Source: Nocardioides aromaticivorans (GTDB lineage: Bacteria; Actinomycetota; Actinomycetes; Propionibacteriales; Nocardioidaceae). Taken from it: a stretch of DNA of 64,000 nucleotides. Each line of letters starts with the position of its first letter. Within the stretch, counting starts at the first letter, position 1. Below, piece after piece: positions 41,044-49,656 of the stretch. The notes below the pieces were generated by a model. That model was not told where the DNA came from. It saw nothing but the letters and a program-made list of their open reading frames with translations, and did not search any database. The translations under genes and the position numbers were made by a program. The stretch spans positions 2,666,001-2,730,000 of the forward strand of contig NZ_JACBZM010000001.1 of assembly GCF_013408525.1 (NCBI RefSeq), read 5' to 3'.

Positions 41044-41096
41044 CAACTACCAGAATTGTCGTGATCGCCCAGCAGGGACGACAAATTCGGTAGTTG
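41044..41096. terminator. Imperfect hairpin between convergent island operons
   Basis: The 19-base arms 41044-41062 and 41078-41096 start and end with CAACTACC and GGTAGTTG and share GTCGT/ACGAC at the loop side; about 16 of 19 positions pair, with a 15-base loop. It separates the sulfotransferase/GT29 operon from the convergent SDR gene, so a bidirectional terminator is likely. The arms are unusually AT-rich for this genome. Confidence 0.5.
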
Positions 41097-41116
41097 AACG
41101 GGAAGACCGGCTCGCC

Positions 41117-41899
41117 TCAGCGGGCGGTCCAGCCCCCGTCGACCTCGACCGTCGACCCGGTCACGAACGACGAGGCGGGGGAGGCCAGGAAGAGCAGCGC
41201 GCTCATGACCTCCTCGGGCTGCCCGACCCGGCCGAGGAGGGTCAGGCCGGCGATCCTCCCGAGCAGCTCCTCCGCCTCCGGCGTGCCCGGCTCGCCGGGG
41301 AACGGGCCGAGGACCAGCGCGTTGACGCGGATCCCCTCGGGGCCGAGCTCGGCGGCGGCGTACCGGGTCAGCTGGAGCATCGCGGCCTTGGCGGTGCCGT
41401 AGAACGGCGGGTTGCGGTGGGCCTCGGCGGCGTAGATCGAGAGGTCGGGCGCGACGACGCCGTACATCGACGACACGTTGACCACCGACGCCGGGCCGCC
41501 GGCCGCGGCGGAGGCGGCGAGGGCCGGGCGGGCGGCGTTGATCGCGCGCGCGGAGGCGGTGACGGCCAGGTCGAAGGCCTCGCGGTAGTCGTCGTCGGTG
41601 GAGGTGCGCATCGAGCCGCCGCGGGCGACGTGCGCGTTGTTGACGAGTACGTCGAGCCGGCCGTGCCGCTGGGCGACGTCGGCCACCAGGGCAGGCCACT
41701 CGTCGGAGGTGATGTCGCAGGTCGCGAGCTCGACGCCGGGGACGTCCCCGACCGCTTCGGCGAGGCGGGAGGAGGAGCGGCCCACGGCGACGACGGTGGC
41801 GCCCGCGCCGGCCAGCGCGGTCACCATCGCGGGGCCGAGCCGGCCGGAGGCGCCGCTGACGATCGCGACGGTGCCGGTCAGGTCGAACAGGGACGACAT
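41117..41899 (-). CDS. SDR-family oxidoreductase of the glycan island
   Basis: A 260-residue SDR with SGASGRLG as cofactor motif, NNAH in place of NNAG, the catalytic Ser region [18 protein letters not shown] (YxxxK) and a C-terminal [11 protein letters not shown]. In several bacterial nonulosonic-acid clusters an SDR of this kind (PtmA-like) accompanies the synthase genes; the link is by analogy. It is the last gene of the minus-strand operon pseB-pseC-(cytidylyltransferase/AKR)-SDR and begins 1 bp after the preceding stop. Confidence 0.83.
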   Translation of the reverse strand: MSSLFDLTGTVAIVSGASGRLGPAMVTALAGAGATVVAVGRSSSRLAEAVGDVPGVELATCDITSDEWPALVADVAQRHGRLDVLVNNAHVARGGSMRTSTDDDYREAFDLAVTASARAINAARPALAASAAAGGPASVVNVSSMYGVVAPDLSIYAAEAHRNPPFYGTAKAAMLQLTRYAAAELGPEGIRVNALVLGPFPGEPGTPEAEELLGRIAGLTLLGRVGQPEEVMSALLFLASPASSFVTGSTVEVDGGWTAR

Positions 41900-41900
41900 G

Positions 41901-43514
41901 TCAGCTCCAGTTGCTCGGGTCGACCAGCGCGACCGGGCCGGGCGCGACCAGCGCGTGCACCCGTTCGATCTCGTCGGGCGTGAGGGCGGGACGGTGCACC
42001 AGCGCGGCGGTGTCGTCGACCTGGTCGGCCGTCTCCGCGCCGACGACGATCGAGGTCACCCACGGGTGGCCGAGGACGTAGGCGACGCAGAGGTCGGCCC
42101 GCGACGTCCGGCCCAGCTCCTCGACGGCCCGGTCCAGCGAGGCGGTCACGGCCGACCCGTCGACACCGGGCAGGGCGGGCCAGCGGGCGTCGGTGCCGGC
42201 GGCGAGCAGCCCCTGCAGGTAGACCGAGCGGACGGTCACGACGACGTCGGGGCGGGCCGCGAGCGCCGACTGGACGTCGGGTGCGAGCCAACGGCGGTCG
42301 AGGGCGTTGAAGGGCAGCTGCACGTAGCCGCAGCGCGGGTCCGCCAGCAGCGTGACCAGCTCGTCGGGGGAGGAGATGCTGGCTCCGACCACGGCCGCGG
42401 TGCCGGCCGCGGCCAGACCCGCCAGCGCGTCGGCCACGCCGGGGCGGTGCCAGTCCGCGGCCCGGTGCACGAGCAGCGCGGCCACCGACGACGACCCGAG
42501 CGCGCGCAGGCTGGTATGCACCGATGCCTCCACCGCGGCGGCGCCGTCGCCCTCGGCCAGCGGGATCACCTTGGTGACCACGCCCGCGTGCTCCGACAGC
42601 CCGCGTCGCAGGGCGACGCCGAGGCGCTGCTCGGAGCGGCCGTAGCCACGGGCGGTGTCGAGGTGGGTGATCCGGTTGCGTCGTACCGCGGCCAGCACGT
42701 CGGCCACGACGGCGTCGGACGGCAGGCCGCCGGAGTTGGCGGCGCCGTACTCGACGCCGAGCTGGACGGTGCCGAGCACCAGCGCGGACTGGCCGAGCGG
42801 GTTGTCGCGGACCGGCAGCGGGGGACGCAGGTCGGATGCGGCGGCGACCAGTTCGCAGACCGTCCGCCAGTCCGTCCCGACGGGATCGCCCACCCCGGCG
42901 AGGATCCGGGCGACCGCCACGAAGTCGTCGAAGGTGTCGACCGTGCAGCGCAGCCCGGCCCAGTCGCCGATGCCGGTCAGGGAGGTGCGCAGGTCGCCCT
43001 CGCGCTCCCGCATCCACGGCGTCACGTGCTCGCGCTCGAAGGGTGTCACCGCCGCGGCGTCGGCCTCGCGGAGCAGGCCCGCGGTGAACGCCTCGGCCGC
43101 CACGCCGTAGGGCAGCGCTGGGTCGTCGCCACCGAGTCGGGCGTAGCGCCGGCCCGAGGCCTGCAGGGCGGCGACCAGCTGGCCCACGACGTCGCCGTCG
43201 GGCACCACGTTGTCCGCCGTCAGCCGTACGACGACGTCGGCGTCCTCGAGGCCCGAGGCAGCCAGCAAGAAGCGGGCCAGCGGGTCGTCCAGCGGCCCCC
43301 GGACCACCGCGACCCCGGCGTCGGCGCAGGCCAGGGCGATGACGTCGTCCTCGGGCTGGTCGCTGGTCGCGACCAGCACCGGGTGCCCGGCGTTGCCGGC
43401 CCGCTGCGCGGCGAGGACGACCATCGGCCGGCCCGCCACGGACAGCAGCGCCTTGCCCGGCAGCCGTGAGGAGCTGAGCCGCGACTGGAGCACGACCTGG
43501 ACGCGCGCGGTCAT
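41901..43514 (-). CDS. Fused cytidylyltransferase (SpsF/PseF-like) and aldo-keto reductase
   Basis: A 537-residue two-domain protein in one continuous frame. Residues 1-~235 are a SpsF-type (COG1861-like) nucleotidyltransferase: [39 protein letters not shown] and ATSDQPEDD. Residues ~243-537 are an aldo-keto reductase with all catalytic residues: Asp286 and Tyr291 in [12 protein letters not shown], Lys315 in VVTKV and His350 in LLVHR. The first domain probably activates pseudaminic acid with CTP (PseF role), the only missing step otherwise. The second could oxidise or reduce a sugar intermediate. Both assignments come from context and motifs; no ordinary separate PseF gene is seen. Confidence 0.8.
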   Translation of the reverse strand: MTARVQVVLQSRLSSSRLPGKALLSVAGRPMVVLAAQRAGNAGHPVLVATSDQPEDDVIALACADAGVAVVRGPLDDPLARFLLAASGLEDADVVVRLTADNVVPDGDVVGQLVAALQASGRRYARLGGDDPALPYGVAAEAFTAGLLREADAAAVTPFEREHVTPWMREREGDLRTSLTGIGDWAGLRCTVDTFDDFVAVARILAGVGDPVGTDWRTVCELVAAASDLRPPLPVRDNPLGQSALVLGTVQLGVEYGAANSGGLPSDAVVADVLAAVRRNRITHLDTARGYGRSEQRLGVALRRGLSEHAGVVTKVIPLAEGDGAAAVEASVHTSLRALGSSSVAALLVHRAADWHRPGVADALAGLAAAGTAAVVGASISSPDELVTLLADPRCGYVQLPFNALDRRWLAPDVQSALAARPDVVVTVRSVYLQGLLAAGTDARWPALPGVDGSAVTASLDRAVEELGRTSRADLCVAYVLGHPWVTSIVVGAETADQVDDTAALVHRPALTPDEIERVHALVAPGPVALVDPSNWS

Positions 43515-43522
43515 TGCGAGCC

Positions 43523-44647
43523 TCAGCCCAGGACGTCGATCAGGGTCTCGATGACGCGGTCGACCTCGGCGTCGGTGAGGTCGGGGAAGAGCGGCAGCGA
43601 CAGCTCCTCGGCGTAGAACGCCTCGGCGTTGGGGCACATGCCGCGCTGGTAGCCGGCGTCGGCGTACACGGGGTGCCAGTAGACCGGGATGTAGTTGACC
43701 TGGACGCCGATGCCGCGCTCGCGCATCTTGTCGAACACCTCGCGGCGGCGGCCGTCGAGGATGCGGGCGCAGTAGAAGTGCCACACGGGGTCGACGCCGT
43801 CGCGCTGCACGGGGATCCGCACGCCGTCGACGTCGGTGAGGGCGGCGTTGTAGCGGGCCCAGATCTCCGCGCGCCGCTGCTTGAAGGCCTCGAGCCGCGC
43901 GAGCTGGGACAGCCCGAGCGCGCACGCGACGTCGGTCAGCCGGTAGTTGAGGCCGGCCTCGTGGACCTCGTACCACCACGCGCCCTGGTCGGGGTTCTTG
44001 AACCGGTCGGCGTCGCGGACCATGCCGATGAAGTGGAACTCGTGGGCGCGCTGGGCGATCGCGTCGGACTTGGCCACCACGGCCCCGCCCTCGGTCGTCG
44101 TCATGTTCTTGGTCGGGAAGAACGAGAACGTCGTGATGTCGGCCAGGTCGCCCACCGGCCGTCCTCCGGCCGAGCCGCCGATGGAGTGGGCGGCGTCCGC
44201 GAGGGTGAGCGCGTCGACCCGGTCGGCGATCGGCTGCAGCGCGGCGTAGTCGGCGGGGTGACCGGTGTAGTCGACGGCGGCGACGACCTTGGTGCGCTCG
44301 GTGACGAGCGCGTCGACGGCGGCCGGGTCGATCAGGCCGGTGTCCTCCTCGGTGTCGGCGAAGACGACCTTCGCGCCGAGGATCGAGGCGCCGGACGCCG
44401 TGGCCACGAAGGTCATCGGCGTCGTGACGACCTCGTCGCCCGCGCCGACGCCGGCACCGGCGTAGGCCATGTGCAGCGCGGCGGTGCCCGACGTGCACGA
44501 CACGGCCCGGTGGCCGCCGGCGAGCGCGCCGATGGCCTCCTCGAACCGGGTGACGGTCGGACCGGTCGTCAGCCAGTCACCGCGGAGGACCTCGGCGACC
44601 GCCTGGACGTCGTCCTCGGTGATCGACTGGCGACCGTAGGGGAGCAT
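43523..44647 (-). CDS. pseC: UDP-4-amino-4,6-dideoxy-N-acetyl-beta-L-altrosamine transaminase
   Basis: A 374-residue DegT/DnrJ/EryC1/StrS-type PLP aminotransferase. The N-terminal YGRQSITEDDVQAVAEVLRGDWLTTGP is characteristic of PseC. The PLP lysine is Lys180 in TFSFFPTKNMTTTEGG; ADAAHSIGG holds the usual Asp. It aminates the 4-keto sugar made by PseB, the second step of CMP-pseudaminic acid synthesis. It lies between pseB (4-bp gap) and the cytidylyltransferase fusion. The combination with PseB and PseI makes the assignment strong compared with perosamine-type aminotransferases. Confidence 0.9.
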   Translation of the reverse strand: MLPYGRQSITEDDVQAVAEVLRGDWLTTGPTVTRFEEAIGALAGGHRAVSCTSGTAALHMAYAGAGVGAGDEVVTTPMTFVATASGASILGAKVVFADTEEDTGLIDPAAVDALVTERTKVVAAVDYTGHPADYAALQPIADRVDALTLADAAHSIGGSAGGRPVGDLADITTFSFFPTKNMTTTEGGAVVAKSDAIAQRAHEFHFIGMVRDADRFKNPDQGAWWYEVHEAGLNYRLTDVACALGLSQLARLEAFKQRRAEIWARYNAALTDVDGVRIPVQRDGVDPVWHFYCARILDGRRREVFDKMRERGIGVQVNYIPVYWHPVYADAGYQRGMCPNAEAFYAEELSLPLFPDLTDAEVDRVIETLIDVLG

Positions 44648-44651
44648 CGGC

Positions 44652-45641
44652 TCAGATGCCCGACTCGAGCACCTTGCGGAGGTCCTCGACGCCCCACCAG
44701 ATGTCGTTCTTGTCCGAGGCGCAGTGGAAGCCCTCGGGCACCGGGACGGCGTCGGCGATCGGCTTGTAGCCCCACTGCGGGGTCTCCGGCTCGATCACGT
44801 AGTACTTGCCGCCCTGGATGATCACCGCGCGGCGACCCTCCTCGGGGCTGATCATCTCCTCGTGGAGCTTCTCGCCCGGGCGCAGGCCGATGTCGACGAA
44901 CTCGGCGTCCGGCACGACCGCGTGCGCCAGGTCGACGACCTTGTGCGAGGGGATGTGCGGGACGAGCAGCTCGCCGCCCTGCATCAGGTCGAAGGTGTCG
45001 ACGACCATCTGGACCGCCTGCGGCAGCGTGATCAGGAAGCGCGTGCAGCGCAGGTCCGTGATCGGCAGCTTCTCGCCGCGCTCGGCCATCGCCTTCCACT
45101 TCGGGATGATCGAGCCGCGCGAGCCGGTGACATTGCCGTAGCGGACGACGGCGAAGCGGGTCGGGTACGACGCCGCGTAGTTGTTGCCGAGGATGAAGAT
45201 CTTGTCGGCGGTGAGCTTCGTGGCGCCGTACAGGTTGATCGGCGAGGAGGCCTTGTCGGTCGACAGCGCGACGACCTTCTTCACGCCGGAGTCGATGGCC
45301 GCCTCGACGACGTTCTGCGAGCCGAGGACGTTGGTCTTGATGAACTCGAACGGGTTGTACTCGCCGGTGTCGACCTGCTTGAGGGCGGCCGCGTGGACGA
45401 CGTAGTCGACGTCGTGCATCGCGCGGGTCAGCCGCTCGCGGTCACGGATGTCACCGATGAACCAGCGCAGCCGGGGGTCGTCGTTGAACATCTGCCGGCA
45501 CTCGAACTGCTTGAGCTCGTCGCGGCTGATGATCACCAGGCGGCGCGGGTTCAGGTTGTCGAGGGCGTAGCGGATGAAGGCCTTCCCGAACGAACCGGTG
45601 CCACCGGTGATCAGGATGCTGGACCCCTGGAGGATGGACAC
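44652..45641 (-). CDS. pseB: UDP-N-acetylglucosamine 4,6-dehydratase (inverting)
   Basis: A 329-residue extended SDR. Landmarks are the nucleotide motif ILITGGTGSFGKAF, KQFECRQMF, HAAALKQVDTGEYNPFEFIKTNVLGSQNV, and the catalytic STDKASSPINLYGATKLTADK (YxxxK). The late DIGLRPGEKLHEEMIS is typical of PseB/FlaA1. It converts UDP-GlcNAc to the 4-keto-6-deoxy-L-arabino-hexulose, the first committed step. The GTG start at 45641 has GGAAGG 7 bases upstream. It is divergent from pseG across a ~100-bp promoter region. Confidence 0.92.
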   Translation of the reverse strand: MSILQGSSILITGGTGSFGKAFIRYALDNLNPRRLVIISRDELKQFECRQMFNDDPRLRWFIGDIRDRERLTRAMHDVDYVVHAAALKQVDTGEYNPFEFIKTNVLGSQNVVEAAIDSGVKKVVALSTDKASSPINLYGATKLTADKIFILGNNYAASYPTRFAVVRYGNVTGSRGSIIPKWKAMAERGEKLPITDLRCTRFLITLPQAVQMVVDTFDLMQGGELLVPHIPSHKVVDLAHAVVPDAEFVDIGLRPGEKLHEEMISPEEGRRAVIIQGGKYYVIEPETPQWGYKPIADAVPVPEGFHCASDKNDIWWGVEDLRKVLESGI

Positions 45642-45745
45642 GCGGACGCCTTCCGTCGGGCGGGGGCGGGGCCCGTCCCCGCCACGATGAATCGGACCGA
45701 CGATACCGTTGCGCGCGGTCACGGCCGGAATTGAGGTGGTTGAGG

Positions 45746-46798
45746 GTGTCGCAGGGCACAACCAGCGGGACCGTCGTCGTCTGGTGCGACCTCGGACCCG
45801 ACATCGGGGTCGGCCACCTGATGCGCTGCCTCGCGCTCGCCGAGGAGCTGCACGCCCGCGGCCGCGACGTCCGCTTCCTCGTCGATGCGTCCGCCGTCCC
45901 GTTCGCGGCCGCGCAGCTCGCCGCTCGGGGCTTCGCCTCCGTCCCGCCCGCGCCGACCGTGGAGGAGCAGCTGCGCCAGGTCGACGAGCTCGCGCCCGAG
46001 GCCGTCGTCATCGACTCCTACCGCCTGCCGCCCACCGTGTACGACGCCGTGCGGGCGTCGTACCGGACGCTGGCGTTCGTGGACGGCGACCTCGGTGGCC
46101 GGGTCGCGGACGTCTTCCTCGACCAGAACATCGGCGCCGAGGACGACCGTCGCGCGCTGCCGGAGGGAGCGGTGCGGCTCGCGGGGCTGCGCTACGCCTT
46201 GATGCGCGACGAGGTGCTGCGCCACCGGCCGGCCACGCCGGAGGTGCCGGCACCGACCGGCCCGCCGCGGGTCTTCGCCTTCTTCGGCGGCACCGACGCC
46301 TACGGTGCGGCGCCCGTGCTGACCGATGCGCTCGTCGCGACCGGTCGCCCGTTCCGGCTGTCCGTGGTCGCCGCCACCGACGAGAGCCGCGCCGCGCTGG
46401 CCGCGGTCCGGCCCGCCGAGGGCCAGGAGATCGAGGTGATCCCGCCCACGGACCGCCTCGCCGAGCAGGTCCGCGCGGCCGACTTGGTGGTGAGCGCCGC
46501 CGGCACGTCGAGCTGGGAGCTGCTCTGCCTGGGGGCTGCGGTCGCCTTCGTGTGCGTCGCCGACAACCAGGTCGAGTCCTACGGGCGCGTCGTCGACGGA
46601 GGGCTCACGTTCCCGCTCGGCCTGCTGGACGTCGTACGACAGGAGCCGGAGGCGGCGACCGCTGTCCTCGGCGCGGCCCTCGACGACGCCGACGCCCGCA
46701 ACCGGCTGCGTCGCAAGGGCTGGGAGCTGGTCGACGGACAGGGCCGGAGCCGCGTCGTGGAGAGCCTTCTCGAGACCGGGGAACCGGCCTCCGGTTGA
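45746..46798 (+). CDS. pseG: UDP-2,4-diacetamido-2,4,6-trideoxy-beta-L-altropyranose hydrolase
   Basis: A 350-residue GT-B-fold hydrolase that removes UDP from the diacetamido sugar before condensation with PEP. Typical PseG segments are DLGPDIGVGHLMRCLALAEEL (the G-x-GH-xx-RC motif), VIDSYRLP, FFGGTDAYGAAPVLTD and ADLVVSAAGTSSWELLCLGAA. The GTG at 45746 is preferred, with GAGGTGG upstream; TTG at 45731 is an alternative. It is divergent from pseB and 12 bp upstream of the capsule-type glycosyltransferase gene. Confidence 0.9.
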   Translation: MSQGTTSGTVVVWCDLGPDIGVGHLMRCLALAEELHARGRDVRFLVDASAVPFAAAQLAARGFASVPPAPTVEEQLRQVDELAPEAVVIDSYRLPPTVYDAVRASYRTLAFVDGDLGGRVADVFLDQNIGAEDDRRALPEGAVRLAGLRYALMRDEVLRHRPATPEVPAPTGPPRVFAFFGGTDAYGAAPVLTDALVATGRPFRLSVVAATDESRAALAAVRPAEGQEIEVIPPTDRLAEQVRAADLVVSAAGTSSWELLCLGAAVAFVCVADNQVESYGRVVDGGLTFPLGLLDVVRQEPEAATAVLGAALDDADARNRLRRKGWELVDGQGRSRVVESLLETGEPASG

Positions 46799-46804
46799 TA
46801 TAAC
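46799..46804 (+). promoter_or_regulatory. Candidate -10 element (TATAAC), leaderless start at 46811
   Basis: TATAAC overlaps the end of pseG and lies 6 bases before the GTG at 46811; it matches TATAAT at five positions. Confidence 0.5.
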
Positions 46805-46810
46805 TGCGGG

Positions 46811-48484
46811 GTGCGCGAGCTGACTGACTTCCGGCCGTTCCTGCGGACCTCCACCGTCTTCTGGCGCAACAACGTCCCGCCCCCGTCGGAGCGGATCATC
46901 CTCGTCGAGGCGATGAGCCAGGACCTCCGGGTGACCCTGCGCAATCTCACGGTGGCGAACGCGCTGCGCCGGATGGAGCCGGCCCGGATCGTCGTCTACA
47001 GCGGCGCCGACGAGGACTGGAACCAGATCATCTGGACCTACTTCAACCTCGAGGAGATCTCGGCGATGGCCACGGCGTACGGCGCCGAGGCGGTCTTCGA
47101 CGCCCACGCGCTGGTCGACGCCCGCGTCGCCGGCACGGCCGAGCCGATGGAGATCGCCGGGGTCGACCTCGGCGGCGACCTCCCGGACTCCGGCATCCCC
47201 GCCGACAAGCTCGACGAGATCGTCTACGCCACCACCTGCCGGATGGCGCTGGTCGCCCGCCTCGACGACTCCCCGGAGATCCAGGCGAAGAAGGACCAGG
47301 TCACCGCGCGCAGCGTCGAGTTCGCGAAGATCTACGACGCCCTGCTGGCCAACAACGACGTCGTCGCGCTGATCTCGAGCCACGTCGACTACAACAACTT
47401 CGGGCTCGCGGTCGAGGCGGCGATCCGCCACGACGTACCCGTCCTCTTCCCGCAGTCCACGGGCGGCCTGAAGGTCTACGGGCTGTTCCCGGAGAAGCTG
47501 CCCGCCGGGGCGCCGATCCGCGCCGGGCTGACCACGCAGCTCGGCGAGTTCTTCGAGAAGCACGTGTGGCCCAACCGCGAGCTGCTGCACCGCAGCTCGG
47601 AGCTCACCCAGGCCCGTGCCAAGGCCACCCTCGGCCGACCGTCGTGGTGGCGCGCCGGCGCCGACTTCTCCAGCGTCGAGCTGCGCACGCCCGCCGACCG
47701 GGCCGCCGTCCGGGTGCCTGCGGGCCGCCGGGTCGGCCTCGACCCCTCGAAGCCGACGATCTCGGTCTTCAACCACGCGGTGTCCGACGCGCTCGGCACC
47801 AACTGGGAGGTCTTCGAGGACCTCGGTGACTGGATCGAGAAGACCGCGGCCTGGGCGGCCGAGCACGACGAGGTCAACTGGCTCTTCCTCGACCACCCCC
47901 ACCAGCACATGTACGACGCCACGGGGTTCTTCGACGGCGTCGCGGCCCGCTACGCCGACCAGCCGCACATGAAGTTCATGCGCAGCCTCGACCTCTCGAA
48001 GAACTACCTGACGGCCCTGACCGACCTCGTGCTCACCGTGCGCGGCAGCGTCAGCAGCGAGTACCCCGCCCTCGGCATCCCCGCCCTCCAGTGCGGCTGG
48101 TCGGAGTGGAGCGCCTGCGGGTTCACCACCGTGACCGAGTCGGTCGAGGAGTACTTCTCCGAGCTCACCCGCCACATCGAGGGCCTGCTCGCCGGCGAGG
48201 TGCTGATCACCCCCGACCAGGTCGAGCGCGCCCGGCTGTGGATGTGGTTCTACCGCTGCGCCAGCGACGTCCCGTCCGGCCTGGTCCAGCAGTGGCCCGT
48301 CGGCGAGGGCGACCGGCTCTTCGAGATCCTCTCCATCAACATGCTGCACGTCGAGGCCGACGGCGAGCCGGCGTTCGCGGCCGTGCAACGGATGTGGCGG
48401 CGCCGTGAACCCTTCCTGTCACGGTTCGACTGGGAGGTCTCACCCGACGCGCTGGCGATCCAGCTCGGGGCGGTGACGGCATGA
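46811..48484 (+). CDS. Capsule-synthesis-like (GT-B) protein of the glycan island
   Basis: A 557-residue soluble protein that I place, with moderate confidence, among KpsS/capsule-synthesis-like GT-B glycosyltransferases. Supporting segments in the C-terminal half are ISVFNHAVSDALGTNWEVFED, VNWLFLDHPHQHMYDATGFF, SKNYLTALTDLVLTVRGSVSSEYPALGIPAL and CGFTTVTESVEEYF; the last two give the S-S-E-Y and following loop that bind donor nucleotide in this group. The N-terminal half is a Rossmann-like domain without a clear motif. It may build a polymer containing the island's sugar. Its ATGA overlap with the next gene suggests a functional pair. Confidence 0.65.
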   Translation: MRELTDFRPFLRTSTVFWRNNVPPPSERIILVEAMSQDLRVTLRNLTVANALRRMEPARIVVYSGADEDWNQIIWTYFNLEEISAMATAYGAEAVFDAHALVDARVAGTAEPMEIAGVDLGGDLPDSGIPADKLDEIVYATTCRMALVARLDDSPEIQAKKDQVTARSVEFAKIYDALLANNDVVALISSHVDYNNFGLAVEAAIRHDVPVLFPQSTGGLKVYGLFPEKLPAGAPIRAGLTTQLGEFFEKHVWPNRELLHRSSELTQARAKATLGRPSWWRAGADFSSVELRTPADRAAVRVPAGRRVGLDPSKPTISVFNHAVSDALGTNWEVFEDLGDWIEKTAAWAAEHDEVNWLFLDHPHQHMYDATGFFDGVAARYADQPHMKFMRSLDLSKNYLTALTDLVLTVRGSVSSEYPALGIPALQCGWSEWSACGFTTVTESVEEYFSELTRHIEGLLAGEVLITPDQVERARLWMWFYRCASDVPSGLVQQWPVGEGDRLFEILSINMLHVEADGEPAFAAVQRMWRRREPFLSRFDWEVSPDALAIQLGAVTA

Positions 48485-49497
48485 CCCAGCAGCCCAAGGT
48501 CTTCGAGCTCCCGTCGCTCCACGTCGCGACCGACTTCGACAAGGAGTCGGTCAGCCACGAGCTGCCGATCAGCCTCGACCAGAACGTGCCCGGGGCGGTC
48601 GCGCTGATCGACGGTGCCGTCCGGGCGCCGCACCGGCTCGCCCGCGTCGTACGGCCCTCGGGCCTGCTCGGGCTGTCGATCGTGCCCACCACCGAGGTGC
48701 TCACGGTGCAGGTCGACCTCCGCGTCGACGCGCTGTCGAACCGGATGTGGCACGACCACCTGATCGGCACCCGCGCGAAGATGAAGCGCAACGACGACAA
48801 GGACGCCGAGGTCGAGATGCCCGACGTCTCCGGCCGTCACCGCTCGCTGCGGATCACCGCTCAAGGCCGGGCCGTCGCCGGCGCCGTGCTCGGCCTCCGT
48901 CCGCTCGACGGCGAGGCGAGCACGGAGCGCGTGGTCTTCCAGGTGACCCCCGACCAGATCGGCGAGGACGGCCTGCTGATGATCGGCCTCGAGTCGACCC
49001 GCGCCGACGACCGCGCCTGGCCCAACGGCGCGGCGATGGAGGACGGCGCCGTGGGCGTCGCGATCTCCCGTGTCCACCTGCGCCTGGGCGCCGAGCCCGT
49101 CAAGCCGCGCGTCGCCGTGGGCCGGCGCGACGACCAGGGTGCGCTCGTGCTCGGCCAGAGCGGCGTCCTCGTGGTCAACCCCGGTGAGCCCGACCGGGGC
49201 AGCCGGGTCGAGGTCGCCGTCCGCGGGATCGGTGGCGACCGCCTGCGCGGCCGCCGCGCCCGGGTCAAGCACCCCGGCCGCGCCGTACGCGAGCTCGCCC
49301 AGGACCGCACCGTCGACCGCACCCACGGCATCGCCCTGAGCGTGCTCACGCTCGACGGCGACGAGGTCCCCGGGGCCCGGATCGACGGCCCCGTCCTCGA
49401 GCTCCCCGCCGGCACCGGTCCGGTCCTGGTCCGACTGCAGAAGTCCACCCCCGGCGGCGCCCCGTCCCTGGTCGACTGGGCCGTCACCGTCCGCTGA
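48481..49497 (+). CDS. Uncharacterised protein coupled to the capsule-like glycosyltransferase
   Basis: A 338-residue protein of unknown family. It appears beta-rich, with repeated Val/Arg/Gly strands such as SGRHRSLRITAQGRAVAGAVLGLRPLDG and GVAISRVHLRLGAEPVKP. It has no signal peptide, membrane helix or known catalytic motif. Its start overlaps the preceding stop by 4 bp, so the two products are made together; a carbohydrate-binding or scaffold role is a guess. The downstream gap contains several hairpins and then the convergent pseI gene. Confidence 0.65.
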   Translation: MTQQPKVFELPSLHVATDFDKESVSHELPISLDQNVPGAVALIDGAVRAPHRLARVVRPSGLLGLSIVPTTEVLTVQVDLRVDALSNRMWHDHLIGTRAKMKRNDDKDAEVEMPDVSGRHRSLRITAQGRAVAGAVLGLRPLDGEASTERVVFQVTPDQIGEDGLLMIGLESTRADDRAWPNGAAMEDGAVGVAISRVHLRLGAEPVKPRVAVGRRDDQGALVLGQSGVLVVNPGEPDRGSRVEVAVRGIGGDRLRGRRARVKHPGRAVRELAQDRTVDRTHGIALSVLTLDGDEVPGARIDGPVLELPAGTGPVLVRLQKSTPGGAPSLVDWAVTVR

Positions 49498-49525
49498 CGG
49501 GACCAGCCAACGGCTGAGGATCCGC

Positions 49526-49636
49526 CGAGGTTGCGGCGGGCTTGCCGCCAGACCTCGTGTGGGCCTACGGAGGACAACCGCGGCGCGGCAGCGCGACGGG
49601 AGCCGCCTCCCGGCAGCTTGCTGCCGCCCTGGCGGC
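49526..49636. terminator. Cluster of hairpins between convergent island genes
   Basis: Four stems lie in the 159-bp gap: CGAGGT/ACCTCG (49526-49557) enclosing GGCGG/CCGCC; GGGAG/CTCCC (49598-49611); GGCAGC/GCTGCC (49612-49625); and GCCGCC/GGCGGC (49623-49636), the last two sharing bases and thus mutually exclusive. They probably stop transcription from both sides. Confidence 0.55.
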
Positions 49637-49656
49637 GGAGCCGCGCTCGCGCAGTG

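Noticed and set aside
45719..48388. Minus-strand frame of about 889 codons opposite pseG and the capsule-like gene
   Set aside because: No start signal, no domain, and the plus-strand proteins are convincing.
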